A DNA stretch of 64,000 nucleotides from Chrysoperla carnea. Taxonomy: Eukaryota > Arthropoda > Insecta > Neuroptera > Chrysopidae. The stretch covers positions 34,363,501 to 34,427,500 of the forward strand of contig NC_058341.1 of assembly GCF_905475395.1 (NCBI RefSeq). Direction: 5' to 3'. Positions 1 to 14,800 of this stretch are shown piece by piece. Position 1 is the first letter of the stretch. The number at the start of each line of letters is the position of its first letter. Position numbers and translations under genes: made by a program. Under the pieces are notes generated by a model. The model did no database searches and was not told where the DNA came from. It saw nothing but the letters and a program-made list of their open reading frames with translations.

Positions 1-338
1 TGTTTTGATCGAATGGCGTGAATAAAAGTGGCAAGAAAATCAGTGATAACAAGATTATTTTCAAAAGTGATCAAATATTTATTTACAAATAAAATAATAA
101 TCAAAAAGGAACTGAATTTATCAATTAAATGAACATGGTTCCCCGCACTTTGATGTCAGCAAACCAAACACTGCTCATCTATAAAGAGTAGCCTATTAGC
201 ACATACAAGCATTGTTTCTTTGATACACATATTATCAACCATGTCTACTTAATTAAAAATTCATCTACTGAGCGCATTCTCACTGAATTGTCGCCGCGTC
301 GTTTTTTGATAATTAACAACAACAAAAAAAAAACTCAC

Positions 339-446
339 CTGACACTTAAATCCACAACCGAGTCATCATCCACATCCATTTTTTCCATGTCAAAATTTTT
401 ATAGATGGACAAGAGCGGTGAGAACACCGCACTGTCGGCGTATTGC
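339..446 (-). CDS. Internal coding exon of an unidentified gene that continues off the left edge
   Basis: On the minus strand a pyrimidine-rich acceptor (T-run then AG, just above 446) is followed by an open 108-nt exon that ends at a GTGAGT donor below 339. It reads as about 36 residues. They begin QYADSAVFSPLLSIYKNFD and pass through an acidic stretch (MDVDDDS) to VVDLSVR. The exon enters after two codon bases and leaves after two, so it is an internal exon. The composition is not the lysine/isoleucine/phenylalanine drift of random AT-rich frames. VDLSVR resembles the PxDLSx(K/R) motif that recruits the corepressor CtBP, which would suit a transcription factor, but that is inference. I do not recognise the gene. 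The upstream exon was not found and the next exon is outside the window. Confidence 0.5.
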
Positions 447-3400
447 CTAAAAAAATTTAAAAACAAAGATTTCAACAGTGACTCCCGCAAACACACTACT
501 ATAAAACGACCGCTAATTATCTCAGAGTGGTTAATCAAGTTACAAGCACACGTCCAATACTACAATCGTACAGCGACCTCAGAGACGAGATGCCAATTAT
601 TATTACAGACGGATTATTATTTTTTTGTTACAAAATTTCTGTCATTTCGGACACGTGTATTAAAAAATATCTTTAATAAAAAATGACAACTCAAATTTTG
701 GGTTATAAATATCATCATCTCATCATACCTTGATTAGTCCAAGTTTACGTTGACAAATCGATTATCTTTCCCACACTCGTACTCTCACACTTATTTCACA
801 CACAAAATATCACACTCGAAAACACTACACATGAAAAACTAACTTAGCACTATATTTTTTTTTTCGATTTATCTTATTAGTTCTGTTCACTATATCTAAA
901 AACATGTTGTACACATGAAAGAATTCATAATAAAAAACATTTTTCTCACACGGAAAATACCGGGTTATTTAAACACCGACTAGTAACATAATAAAAATAT
1001 GAATGCACTCATATAAGAGTTTAGTTTACTCCAGGCCAAAAATTAACAGACAACTGATTCAATTCAATATGGCGTGGCCTTGTATATGAATATGTGTGTT
1101 GCGTCTATACAACATCCGTGCTTATTCACGAAATACCACATTCATATCCATAGCCTCCCAGTTACAATCGAGCAACATCTACAAAATTAAACGTATGTCC
1201 ATTTTATTCTGCACCAAATATATTTTATATATGTATAAATATCGCTCTTTTTGTCTTAGTGTAGTACAATAAATGTAAGTAATAAAGAACAGGGATATCA
1301 CAATATCATAAAACTATCGTTCTCTACTTACACTCAGGTGTAAATAGTGTACTCTAGGGTACAAATAAGAACACATTTGTTGTTAGTATGTGTAGAAGAC
1401 ATACGTATGTGGATATACACATGTGATTCCATATCACAGACACACTGTGGGAATTTCGAACGTGTGTCGGTGTTTAATCATTTATTTGTACAAGTTTTTG
1501 TCTGGAATAGAGCATATACACACTACACATGTATAGATTACAATACATGTAGTCATTAGGGGTTTTCTCTTTCTTACATATGGTTGAACAATGCATAATA
1601 TTACATAATGTCACTACGCAACAAGCTTATATTCATTATTTGTATTATGTTATCTTTGTTTATATTTATCGTTAACTGTATTCGCGTGCTCGTTTTAATC
1701 GTTATTTTATATCTATTTCTGCGAATTAAATTGGAGTAGTTTTATGTATTGTTTATTAAATAACTGTATACGATTGTGTTACGTTTATACCTCTATATAC
1801 ATATTAATATGGAGAATGTAAACCAGAAAAATAATGATTCAAAATGTTAAATATTTAAATATCATGTACTAACGGATACGTTTGCCTCGGTTTACAATTT
1901 CTAATTTATATGCTGCATATAGCTTAAAAAGATCATTTAACTTCTACATTATACACGTAGTTAAAAAAATCGAAGATCTAATATTTTCCTATTCTGTACC
2001 TTCATCACATCTTGAACGTTCATAGTACACACTATAACTTGAACACCCTGTGATCTCCATAATATCGCTATGAACACTTACCCTCTATGCCAACTTCGGT
2101 CTCTGAATTCAAGCTTTGGCCTTAAGGCTCGCTATACTCGCAATATTTCGAAAAACTGTTAATTTTTCTGGAAATATCTACAAATTTTAATAGGCGTATA
2201 AATTCTTCCGTTGTTTTATACAGAGTGTATCGGAATAATTGTCAATATTCTAAGCGGTGATACAGTACACAAAAAAAAAATTTCTGAATATTTTGATATG
2301 ATAAATATGTGTCCAGAAATGCTCCTCTTCGAAGCTACAGACACCAGAAACTTTGCATATCTTGCCGCATTGCTTTGATCAAAATTTGTTGACATTTTTA
2401 TAAAAAATTTTGCTTTTTTTTCTATCTATAATAATTTGTGAGAGATACAAAAAAAAAGGTATTTTTCGAATTTCACGTTTCTTAGTAAGTGTCCATAAAA
2501 ATACAATTTTTGTTCGTCCTTACTGCTCTTGCTGATTTCGTTCACTTATGCACCAACGGTTTGTAAATAAACACCTGTTAACGAAATTAAAACGAAAACA
2601 TAGATGTATTTACGTGAAATAAATTAGTATCTACTTAGAGCGAACTGATCACACAACCTTTATTTACTGATTTTGTATACGGAAGTTGTCTGGTGTTTAT
2701 TTACGTTTAGTGGGATGATTAGGTGATTCTGTTTTCAAAAATCATGGTGCCCAAATAATGGATAATAAATGTTATTTCCTTTAGTAACTGTTTTTATTTG
2801 TTTTGCTTAATTTTTGTTAATTTTAATTAGTTAATTTGGAATTTTTTTTTAAATTAAATTAATTTTTACTAAAAAATTTACCATTGATTAAAGTTAAATT
2901 CAAAATACTATTTAACATCAAAACCAAAAATTTTGACTGGTTACTAGTCACTACACTCTTTTTTTAAACATTACCATATATTAAAGATATTACAAAACTT
3001 TCTTATCAGTTGAAGCGCCTAGTGGATTAAGCATACCTAGGTAAAAACAGGGCCCCTTATCTAACGTTTGTTAAAAATGAACAGAATTTGACCAAATTAG
3101 AACCTAAATAGTCTCTGCTAAATACACTTTAGATTTAGACCATGGATGCTTGAAATTCTTAATGCATTTTCCGGCCACCATTTTTGATTTTCGAGACGTT
3201 GTATGAAACGTATTTTTTAATTGAATCGATTTTCAAAAATGGTTTTTAATAAGAATGAATTTAAACAAATAAATAATAATTTTTAAATAAACATACTTCC
3301 CTAAATCTTTTTTTGTGAGCAATAGTTAATACTTTGAGGTTGATGTCAATCGCGATTTCAGCTAAAAACGGATTCATTGGCATTGCGAATACAGAAGGTA

Positions 3401-5275
3401 AGTATTACTCATAACCATATTAGGACATAAGAGAATTATTGATAAAAGAAAATAATCTCGCTGTGCTAAAAACGAAGTTGTCGCCTTCCGCCTCCGCTGA
3501 TCAGAAAAATAGTACCTATACCCACCACGAGAGCAAGTAAAGAATGTCTCGGATCTCATGTTCCTGATAATTCTTTAATTATTGAAATAAATACCACGAT
3601 ACTCGAAATAAAAATACCCACTAACCGCCTGAATAATTTGTTGTGAACTGTTACAAAAAGTTTGGTGGTCTTCAAAAATTCCACCATCAAAAAGAAAGAC
3701 CATCAGGTGTAGCTAAATGATATGTGTTTAAAAATAACTTGATATCAAAGTCCGCATCCACATTCGCATATTAACATCCGCACGAACTTACCTTGAAAAT
3801 GTCGGGTGAACGAGCTTTTTTTACCACAGGAGCTTAAATTAGTATGGATTATAAATATAACGCATCTGTTCAATTGATTACAATTTATTGTATTTAATGT
3901 TTTATATAATTATATATCTTTTTCCAAATTAAAACTAAACCCACACTAACAAACATTATAATTTTTAACATACAATTTTACTCTGAATTAAGGATTTTTA
4001 AAAAAATGTACTAATACAGTCTCTAAGTGTTTCTGGATTACATTAATTGAGGCAATATTGACAAAACTTATGTATTCGGATGCCTAGAAATATATTTCAA
4101 AATATTCCATCCACGCAACTGCGTTATCAACTGCATCAAATCTAATTCTTCTGCTTTTTCAAAACCACCTCAATTAATATATTCTAGATTTTTATTTTGC
4201 TATCTATCGACTGGATTATAATACGAAAAATATTTTTCAAATTGAATAAGCTTTTTCAAAATAGTTTTTCTATATTATGAAGAGTAAATATTGAATGGGG
4301 GAAAAATTAATATGAAAATAGAAAATAAATTCTTTTAAATTTTTGTGTGGTCCTCTCTAAAATAGTGATTTTTCAAAAATTACTTTTTGGTGCAACAAAA
4401 ATAACACTTTAAAAAAAATATTATCTCAATAAATGATACGTTTCAAAAACACTGGAGTTTTATTCTCGGATTAAGTGTGACAAACATCGCATATGACTTT
4501 CGGCTATTTTCTGTAATAAAGTTCAATATTTCACTCTGAATTGGTTATAATAATTTGTTGAGAAAATAAGCCCAATTTTTATGATAAATTTGAGAGAGAA
4601 AAATATAGGTATACATGCGATAAATATCGAGTAAAATCGAGAATAAAACTTCTAGATTCATTAAAAAAAATTTGTAGCATCGTTGATCATTTTTTTCGTT
4701 GGTTTTACAACCAAAAAATTGTAAATTAATATGAATGCTATTTGAAAATTATTCTCTATATATACCAGTACAAAACACCCTAATATTTCATGTTTCCGAA
4801 TTAATTTTTCTACTCCTGTTTAATCAATTTTTAATTTTACTTAATACTGACTTTGAAAAAAATTAATAATATAAAAAAATCAAAATTTCAGATTTTTTTT
4901 CGTTAAAATTAAAAGAAAACATTCAAATTTTTTACATGAATCTAAAATTGTTTAAAGGTTGAATGAACGTATTTCATTTTTTGATCAACTATTTTTTTAT
5001 TATAATTTATATTAATTTTGTATTTGTGTGTTTTTGACACGAAATTTTGAAATATAACATTTAAAAAATAGGTTTTTAAAACAAAAATTTATTGATTAAA
5101 TACTATGTTAAAAATGTGTAGTAAAAACTACCCAAACCAAAATATAATTTCAAATACATGAAGAAATTCTTTATTGATAAAAATTACTACTAAAACATAA
5201 TAATCATTGTCATTTACAATATGTTCACGAATTAACTCAAAATCTATTTTTAATTGATCTGTGAAGTTATTTCAA
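447..5275. other. Gene-poor AT-rich stretch
   Basis: No recognisable gene. Both strands are dominated by A/T runs and short random open frames. The one item noted is a 36-nt open segment at 3362-3397 between a plausible acceptor and a GTAAGT donor. It is phase-compatible with the candidate exon at 8845 but too short to trust. The stretch probably contains intron or upstream sequence of the minus-strand gene whose exon lies at 339-446. Confidence 0.5.
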
Positions 5276-5283
5276 TTTAACAG

Positions 5284-5739
5284 CAGTGGCGGATTTGATT
5301 GATTTTTGTAATGAAATTTTTTATTCCTGATGAACCTTGTCATTTTCTCTGTCACTGTTCATCTCTTGCCATAAGGAGACGGACTCACTTAAGCAAGTTC
5401 TTTGACGACCTCTCTGACCTTAAGACCGTTGACGTCAAAGCACTCTTACTATTCTTAAACAGCTCCAAGTGGTTCATGGAGTAGTGAATCATTGGGCCAA
5501 CTCTTTTTCGGTATCATAACGGAGCCATTGGTATAAGTGTGTCCCACCCTAGGACAGCCACTCTAATCTAACTTAAATGAATTTGAAGCCTCCTTGTGTG
5601 GCTCTTTTTTACATAAATTTGTATCGACGGGTTACGATAACAATTGTGAAAATCAATATCAACAATTTAACCTAAAGTTAAATTAAATGTTGTTACCCTA
5701 GGCCCAGGTCTGTCGGGCCTAATCTTAAATCCGCCTCTG
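5284..5739. mobile_element. hAT-type MITE with 8-bp target duplication
   Basis: A 456-bp element with short terminal inverted repeats: CAGTGGCGGATTTG on the left, and CAGAGGCGGATTTA read inward from the right. The flanks are TTTAACAG (5276-5283) and TTTAATAG (5740-5747), an 8-bp target duplication differing at one base. CAGNGGCGG termini with 8-bp duplications are typical of the hAT superfamily. There is no transposase frame inside, so it is non-autonomous. The single mismatch in the duplication suggests moderate age. Confidence 0.8.
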
Positions 5740-5747
5740 TTTAATAG

Positions 5748-8700
5748 AAATATCCTTTGAAAGAAATTTAAACGATCATTGGACTCTAATTGATACGACG
5801 ATCTGATGCATAATCTAGTATTTAAATGCTCCTAAATAAATTGCAGTATGGAAGGAATTTTTTCCGTAAGAATTGTAGCTATAAACCTTTTTATTATTAT
5901 TATTTTAGCAGAAATTATGTACACGTTTAGGGCGGCATTTATCACCGGTGGGTCGCATTTCTATTAGTTTTGTTTAAAAAAAAACTTTAGGGGAGGAAAA
6001 AAATATCAAAACTGGTTTAAAACTATTTTGCGAGCCACTAGTTTTACACGCCGGGGCAAACTTGTATATCAACAAAGTATTTAATTCATAATAGGAATAT
6101 TTGTTTATATAGTCAAAACATTACGAAATATTTTTAACTATTATTATTTCATAAATATAAAGATAAAATTCTTCTATCTACTAATAAATCGTTGAAAAAA
6201 ATATTTTGATAATCTATTGTTAAAATTATGGTATTACGAATACGAATGAACAATCAAAACCGTTTTACAATAGATTTTTAACTACTTGCATAAATCGAAA
6301 TGCTTTCACTCCTAATCAAGAATTGGTATAAGTTTTAAATTGAGAAAAGGAAAGGAATCGTTTTAAAAATCGTTGTCTTCCGGAAATTTCTATCATAAAA
6401 CGGTTTTTCATGGCATTATATTAGCTCTGTTAAAAGGAATATAAATTTCGGCTTCTTTTTAATAAAAATTTTAACCTATGAATTTTTTTTTAATGGCAAA
6501 TAATAGTGATATAAATATATATTAATATTCCTAGCGACAACACAGAGAGCAACTTGCGTTTTTAACATATATTGCAGTTGCATCAAGCACTAGCCTAATA
6601 ATTTTAATATTTAAAATATTTGATAATTACAAAATTAAATTTTATTTTTCATATGGCAGAAAAAAAATTTGATGTAACATGTTTATTCTAAGAAACAAAG
6701 CCAAAAATAAATAAATGTGACTTAAAACTGAAGTAATCACATTTCGATAGCCTCTCCGGAAAGTTTACTACCAACTCTTGTATCATTGTATTGTTAATTT
6801 TGTAATTAGCTCAACTTCTAACCATTTTCCGTAAACCTTTGTTTAGTTTTCTTTATTCGACTAGTTAGAAGTTTTAATGCCTTCGTACAAGGGGCTAAAA
6901 TTTTAGCAACCAGAGTTTTTTTTTAATTTGTGTCGGTTATTTAACTACCATGCAGTAATATATCGAGCAGTTTCATTAAAGGGACTTATTTAAAAAATAT
7001 ATTTTAGAAGCAAACTTTCAAATCTAACTGAATTACTTATCTAATTTATTTTGTAATTATCAAGGAAATATATTCTATATTACTAAAATAATAATTATAT
7101 ATTTTTTTAAATATTTTATAAAAGATTATATAACTTTTTTTTTTGGAAGTGAGCTATTATTATTATTTTCTCATGTTTTTAATAATAGGCCAAATAAGTT
7201 TTGTACAATACTTGCGTTGTTTAACATATGTACGCATTGCTTGTTTTATAATTTCTATATAATTTTGGCCTTTCGATCACAGAAATACATTACAATATTG
7301 TAATATTTGTGTTGTTTTTAATTTTAAAAAAAATTTAAATGTTTATTACAAGTTATTGAAAGAGTTTATTCCATTTTTACTTCTTAGATGAAATAATTGC
7401 TTTTACTCAACTCTGCCACACGATTAAGGCCACAAACTTGGTATTATTGGTTTATTTTTAAAAATAATATTTGATAATTTCTTGAATTTAAATATACAAG
7501 CTTTCCCAAATTTTTGTTATTAATACTTTTCTATTTTATCCAGAGTAAAATATATAATATTAAAGTTGTTAAAATAACAAAATTAATATTCAAAAATTAC
7601 TAGCGATTGAAGCAAATCAATGGGAGCGCTCTTTTGATCTGATGATACTCAATTCCGTTGATTCTCTTATCTTGGCTCTCTCTTTTTTCTATCGAAATCG
7701 CTGAAATGATATGAACCGGAGAGAGACGGTCAGCTGCATAAATGTCCTACCTTGTCACACCCAAAAGCTGAGCTGTGAGCGCTAAATGAGTAAATTTAAA
7801 ATTTTTGGGTTGTATTTTAATTTTATGAATGACATAAAAGATTATAAGCGTACAATTGGATGGTCCCACAAAATATTAATACAAATCCTATTATGAACTC
7901 ATATTTTTTCGTACATAAAACGTTTCAAATATAAAAATAAAATGTTATTGATATTTGATATACCTTTAAAAAAGAGAAAGAATAAGCGAATAGAAGTTTT
8001 TTTCCGAAGCGAACCAGCGCAAATCGTATTTACTTTACTCTTTATATTTAATTGTTCAAAATAAATTACTCAAAGAAATTATTATGAACAAAAATTTGAG
8101 AAATTCAGTAAGGAGCTTAGTATCAATAACAATTGTAATAAACATAAAAATTTTATTGTAATATTTTTTAATATGTTTTTTTGATGGTTATTTCTAATTA
8201 CTTAACGAAAATAAAAAAATAAGTATAATTCTTCCAATTTACATAGAATTTGAAACAAATCAATTTTGAATAACCTACTAGAACTATTAATTTTTATTTC
8301 TAAGCTACTTTAGATAATATATTTTTTAATTTTTTTCTTTGAAATATTTTGTGCAAATATTTTATTTCTGTAATATTTATTTGTATTTAAATATTTATAT
8401 TTTACAGAAATTGTCAGTTACATTTACAAAAAAGTTGGATTTATTTTGGTTAGTATTGCATTATTCTCTCCTGGATTATTTTTTTTGATATGAAACTGAT
8501 TTTCAAATAAAAAATTTACTCAATAACTTGAAATAAAATAGGTTTACTTTTAAATAACAAAAATATAAATTTTCAATTTTCTTTAAAAATATATAGGTAA
8601 AAATAAATTTATAAAAAATAAAAATAGATTTTCAGTGCTACGATTCGTAATTGCACAAAAAAATTTGAATTTGATAGTTAATTCAAAGCTATTTGATTAG

Positions 8701-8844
8701 CGGCATGAATTGATTTCGTTAACACAAAATTAAAGGTATATAAATACATACAATTAATAGTTGAACTTACATTTAATACAAGAGCGGAGAAAAAGGGATA
8801 TTTGAAAAAATTTTTCAACAGTCTGATTTAGTTATTTCTCGCAG
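5748..8844. other. Gene-poor AT-rich stretch
   Basis: No gene seen. About 7600-7790 is less AT-rich, with several GAGCGC-type motifs, but it has no open frame or clear inverted ends. The rest is AT-rich and looks like intron or intergenic DNA. Confidence 0.5.
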
Positions 8845-11800
8845 GGTCAGAATGTTTGCATTTCATCAAAATGTATATGAAACTTGCTAGCTTCAAAAAT
8901 CACGCAAGAACATTCAAATATGGTAGCTTAAGTTTCAAACGTTCTGATATTACGACTGATATTAAAAAATTATTATTATTAATAATTTTTTTTCTGCAAA
9001 CTATTCAAGTTTATGAAGATACCAGAAACGTAAGTATATGACAAAAACATGACTGAAATTTTGGAAGATCATCAGTGTTATTTTTGAGGTGAACGATTTG
9101 TGTTTGAAAAACAATGTGTCATTTAAGTTGTTATATAACTTGTTTGAAATTTCAGTAGTTTTTTTTTTTAAATTTATTTACATTAACGCTGTTTTGAATT
9201 GTGGAATTTGATATAAGTGTGGTGTCACCTGATCCTTACGAGAAGTCACTTAAAGTTAAAATACCATTGTGGTCATAGTTAATACAGTTCACAATGGGAT
9301 GCTAAACTATAAATTCCTTTAGCTCGTAAGGGCTAGATGACACCACATTTTCAAGGTACGTTGGAGTCACCAAAACTTTAAGTTTCTTTAGTTCTTAAGG
9401 GCCAGATCGCACCACATAAGCTAGAAGAGAAATATTTATGCCAGGCGGTTGAAATAATTTAAGCTCTTGTATGATAATGGTTAAAATGTTCAAGTATGTA
9501 ATAGAATTCTTAAAATAACCGTTTAGTTTTGTTTCTTTTTAAGTGAATTCTTATTAACAAAATTTTTTTTTTTTACATTGATGGACTAGGAAACAGTAAT
9601 ATCTTATTTTCTTACTAACATATGAAGGGCGCTACATTTTAGGTCACACTTCTCAGGTACTTCTGTTGAGAGTTTTTCACAAACGATTTAATTCATTTGT
9701 AGCATTCTCTTTTTTAATATTTTTTTCATGTTATATACAATCCTCATTACAAGTGAGTCCTACTTAAATTAATATTTTTGTTTTAGTTGAAACTAAGCAT
9801 CATTTACACCTTGATAAAATTTTGTAAATAATGTCTGAATTTTTCTTCGAACATTCATTATAATCTCCAATTAGCTAAATTGGTAACAATATCTTAAAAG
9901 TTGTTCTTAATAAATATTTATTTAATTATTGATAAAAACAGCCATAGATTTTTTTCTACAATTTTCCCCCTGGACATATTTTTCACGCGATGTTTTTTTT
10001 TTTTTTTTGATATGGTAGACTTTTTTCCGATCCAGCAGAAAAAACTATATTTTTAGGGATTTATAAATTGCTTTCGTTTTCATTTTGTGGTTATTGTCAA
10101 AAACATCTTGTGAATTTTATTTTATTTACATTTTCCCAATTTTGTTTGTTCCGTTTGGCACTTTTCTCAACAATGTTTTTTTTTTTTTTATAAAAAAAGA
10201 ATACTTTTGGAATAAACTATAATTTTATTGGTGATTAATTAATACGCCGTAATGATTGAAGTTATGTTACATGCCTCAAAAAACCTTTCTGAATTTCGTT
10301 TTTGAGATTTTTGACGTTGTTCTACAAATAATGGTATAGGTAGGTAACGTTAAAGAGGAGAAACAGTAGCAGAATACATAGAGGGTAAAATTCCCAATCA
10401 TGAGTGTCATCTCACGATATCACAAACCTTCTATTTCAGTTTTTAAATATAAATCGATCGAGATTATTTACTCGAATCGCTGCATTTATTTATGTTTTAT
10501 TAACCAAGATTTTATGGTTGAAATTAAAACAAAGAATCAAGTCATCAAATTTCAATATCTATGCTGAACGATTTCAATGTCTCTGCGTTCGAATTTAACC
10601 CTTTCTGATTATTTCTTTTTAATATATTTGAAAAGTTTTCTCATCTTTAGTATTAACGAAAATATTGTATTGAGTCTACGTGTTTTGAAAGCGAATGCTA
10701 GTCAGAAGATTTTACTGCATGTAACACAACAATTACATCATATTGATCCTCTAATTTTTCAATTGTATATCACTAATTACATTTTCTGTATGTAGATTAT
10801 TAAAATAAACAAAATTCATTTAAATTAAATGATTTTAAATTTTTAATTTTTGATTTTGTGATTACGATGAATAAAGAGTTTGGAATTAAGAAAACTATCA
10901 ATCTATCTAAAATATGAAAATATTAGAACAGTTCGAATAGAAGGATCCCACAAGAAAGAAAATTTAGTGATTAAAAACAGGGTTAGATTTTAAAATGCCA
11001 ACGAAGGTAATGTCCAATTTTAGAAATTATGAATTTGACGTAAATTTTTTTGCGATTTTGTCGCAAAAAAAAACATGATTTCGTGATTAAAATTGATGCT
11101 GAATGTATAGATTCATGATTATACATTCATAAAATATTAATTATAAAAATATATAAATTAAGAAGACACTTTGAAAATGTATTTTTTTTTTTTGGCAAAG
11201 ATTTCGTTATTTTTAACAGAGTTTCCAGGTTGGTAGTTAGCGTAATTCAATGAGTTTATCAAAAAAATAAATTAGTTAACGGTTTAACTGATCAAATACG
11301 AATACTTTCTCTTACAGCTTGCACCATTTTCCGTGGAGATATTCATAGTTTTCTTGTTTGAGCTAGGGGGTGCCACATTCTTTTTTACAGGTAAGCGCGT
11401 TCGTTTAAGGTTAGCTATTGTGAAGGACTTTGTCTTTTTTATTCCAAACTCTTATTAGATGTACAACGAAATTATATCCTTTGATATTTGTCTTTTAATT
11501 GATGATAGGAACTGATGTTTCTTTGTATGGTGATATTTTTTATTGAAAATTGAATAAAATTTTTTTTTTGTAGTTGTAATATGAGGCAGTTTATATGATG
11601 ATTAATATTTTTCAGTCAATTATAACATGCTTTTTTTTCAAGAAATATAAATTACATAAAATAAGGGGTTTTGTTTTTAATTCTTTTTTTAAAATATTGT
11701 GCATATTACATATTATTAATTTGTTTTTAAATATATTTATTTTTCTAACATATTGAAATCGATGTTTACGTAAAGACCCAACTTTTATAATTCTTTAAAC

Positions 11801-14800
11801 ACTTCTTGTATAAATATAGCGTAGTAAAATTGGCTACAAGTATTCATTTATCCTACAATTGATCGTTTTTTTTACCCGTAAAGTAAGCATTTTTTTGCAA
11901 TTATTTTGATAAAATAATGCTAGTTTATAAAAATATATATATTAAGAATGTTTGATAAAAATATGGCAAAAAAATAATAGATAATAAGCATCAAAAGTAA
12001 GTTCGATGAAGCAAGACTTCGGAAAAGCTAAAAATAACACAAAAGACGAACATAGTTATCTTTCTTTAAAATACCTTTTTTCTTGTAAAGTATTCGATTG
12101 TTTTTCTCACTTCAAATCTATTTAGTAACAAAGATTTTCTGAATTTCTTATTTTGATGCGTTCTATTATCTGTTAAAATTTTGCATTATTTTTTCATACA
12201 CCTTGTTTAGGTTTTAAAAAAAAATAAATTTTAAATGTTGAAAAAAGTAAAAAAAACCAAATTTTCAATCACCCTTTTCTTTTCGAATTTGAAATTGAAT
12301 GAATTGAATTTGTTTGTCGAAATTTATTTTTATTTCATTATCATGCTTTTTTGTGAAGTCGAACAATTTGTGTCATAGGTCGGAGGTGAGCATTGTACAA
12401 AAAACGGATGTTTAGATATTTATCTGTTGTAAAATTGCCCTTTTTTTCTCTAAAAGAGACCTGTTACTGTCATTTTTTTAGCCCATCCATTTCCACTCTT
12501 TTATAGTTTTTTAGTCTTTTCAGTTGAAGACAACCAATTTGAACCATTTATATTTCTAATAAAAATGTAAACCTCCCACCAAATTTGCCTTATAAACAAG
12601 AACATTTCTTATTAGCTAGAATCATTTCAGCTATATAAGTTACGGTACACACAGGCTAGGGTGAGTTAGATTGAATGGCTCATCACATAAATAACTACGT
12701 GGGGGCTCGTTCTGCAGTGCCAACACCGATTCGGAAGTATGGAGCCTAGTGTCTTGCTCTGTATTCATAAAACTTGTTTTAAAGTTTCGCTTTAAAATAA
12801 AAATTACTAATTGCAGAAGAGTGAAAATGAAACTAATACTAAGATCAAGAACACTTGATTAAATCCTATAGAGATCACATAAAATAAATTGACATGTATG
12901 AAACTAGCAACGAAGAGTAAATGGCAAAGTACAGTTGACTAGATCGAGTTGATTCAAAGTGAACCGTGCAGAATTCGACTGGAGATTAAGTGAAATGATT
13001 GTAATTATTAGAAAATATCACATACATCTGAAGATCGATAAACTAGGATGGTCGTCTTGCATGACAATACGAAGCAGGTACTTTTTTCAACATTTAAAAC
13101 AATTTTTAGAAAATCATTTAAAATATACTCGAAGTATGTCTTGGTAAAACACTCACAAACAAAAATTACGATTTGAAAAGTAAAAATACAATTTAAAAAT
13201 GAGATCTTATAAAACAAAAACATAATTTTTATGGTATTTTTTAACAACAATAATAAAATATGGTATAAATTAATAAATTAATAGACTTTAAATTTAGTTT
13301 AATTATATGGAATGTTGTTTTGAATTTTCATAAAGCCTATTAATATATTTTAAATAAAGTATCAATAATTAACAAAATAACGTTGAAATTCATTTAATGA
13401 TCTTTCATTTGTTTTAAGGCCACTTTTCACACGGGCGATATTATTTTCTTTTTTTTGCTCTACGTTTTTATAAATCTTTGTGTCTTATGTTTATTGTTAA
13501 TATTCGTTATTTTTTTATCACATTTTGTTGACGCATGTGCATCTTTACAGTGAATAATTTCTGAGATTTTATTAAATAAATAATACAAAACCACGAATTA
13601 AAATTCTTATTTTTGATTGATTTCAGCTTTTTTTAATTCCTGGCATTTGTATTAATTATATTATTATGTTCCCTGAATAATTTGTTTTTTGTTTACTGTA
13701 CGGGGGATTATAGCAAAATTAATTTCGTAGTTTAATATCATGGAACTTTTTTAATTTGACGTAACTTTTAGATTTTTTTAGAGGAAAGTAAACGCACGAT
13801 TTCTTTCATTTTTATACATTTATATTGAATGATCGTGTAAAATATGCAAAGGTAAGAAACCTACAGTAGATTTGACAGTATAGTCATTCAAGAATTTACA
13901 CCTATAGAAAATTTGCTCCTCGTATAAATTATTAACTTATCAGCCATAGAATTAAGATGCAAAGATAGCGTAGGCCATAGAGTTTATTTCATATTTTTTT
14001 ATTTATCTCAATACAATCTAACATAGCTTACCACCTCCTCTCCGGCGCTTAATGAAAATTTATTTCATAGGTCTTAGAATGGAATATTTCACATATCCTC
14101 ACATGAATTTCTTCGAAAAATTCCAAATATCTTGAGAATGATAATAAATTTTGCTAAACCTTCACTGATATTCTCCTAGAAAATTGTATGAGCAAAAAGG
14201 TTTAGTGTTAGCGATTGGAATTTCCCATGGATCTTCAGTTGAGAGGATCTTCATGAATTTGAAGAAATCATTATTATTATACTTTTATGTTCAGATATCT
14301 AATACTACTCTTTCTGATTTATTTTATAAAAAATTATACCAAGACGGTCTTTAGCAAAGATGGAATCCTAGGCATAATTACCAAGAGAAGAGAGGTGAAG
14401 ATCCAGACTTGCAACACCAAAGGTATAGAACTCTTTTACATGTGACGAAGATACAGCCATCAAAGAAAGACAATATGTCCATCTATGTTTTTCGCTGAAG
14501 AACATTCCATATCATTATTAAACAAACATAATAATTAAATATCTCAGAAGTTTTAAAAATGTATTTTAATAATACTAATTCGGCATTTATTTATATTCTA
14601 TTATGAGAATATTCACTGTATTTTTGTTTTAAACTATTAATATTTAAGCAATTGACATTCAATCAATAATATTTTAAATACTTTTTGTGTTTTTATATAT
14701 AATCTAATGTAGTATTTTGTTCGAAGAATATATATAATCTTTTTTTTTTATTACTTGTAGCGTTGGCTAGGTAATGATTTTTATCACCTTTTTTGATTTA

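Noticed and set aside
405-686. 93-codon plus-strand frame
   Set aside because: It overlaps, antisense, the better-supported exon at 339-446 and its tail is AT-drift composition.
3362-3397. 36-nt segment with acceptor and GTAAGT donor, reading KNGFIGIANTE
   Set aside because: It is in phase with the candidate exon at 8845, but too short to separate from chance and 5.4 kb away; kept only as a note.
3470-3560. GC-richer patch with a hydrophobic minus-strand reading (LALVVGIGTIFLISGGG)
   Set aside because: Short, stop-bounded on both sides and without splice sites that extend it.
12640-13078. Possible TATA-driven untranslated first exon ending in AG/GTACTT
   Set aside because: No coding frame or partner exon supports it; one TATA-like motif in AT-rich DNA means little.
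14340-14480. Coding-looking patch that might be a LINE fragment
   Set aside because: Interrupted frames and no recognisable reverse-transcriptase or endonuclease motif.
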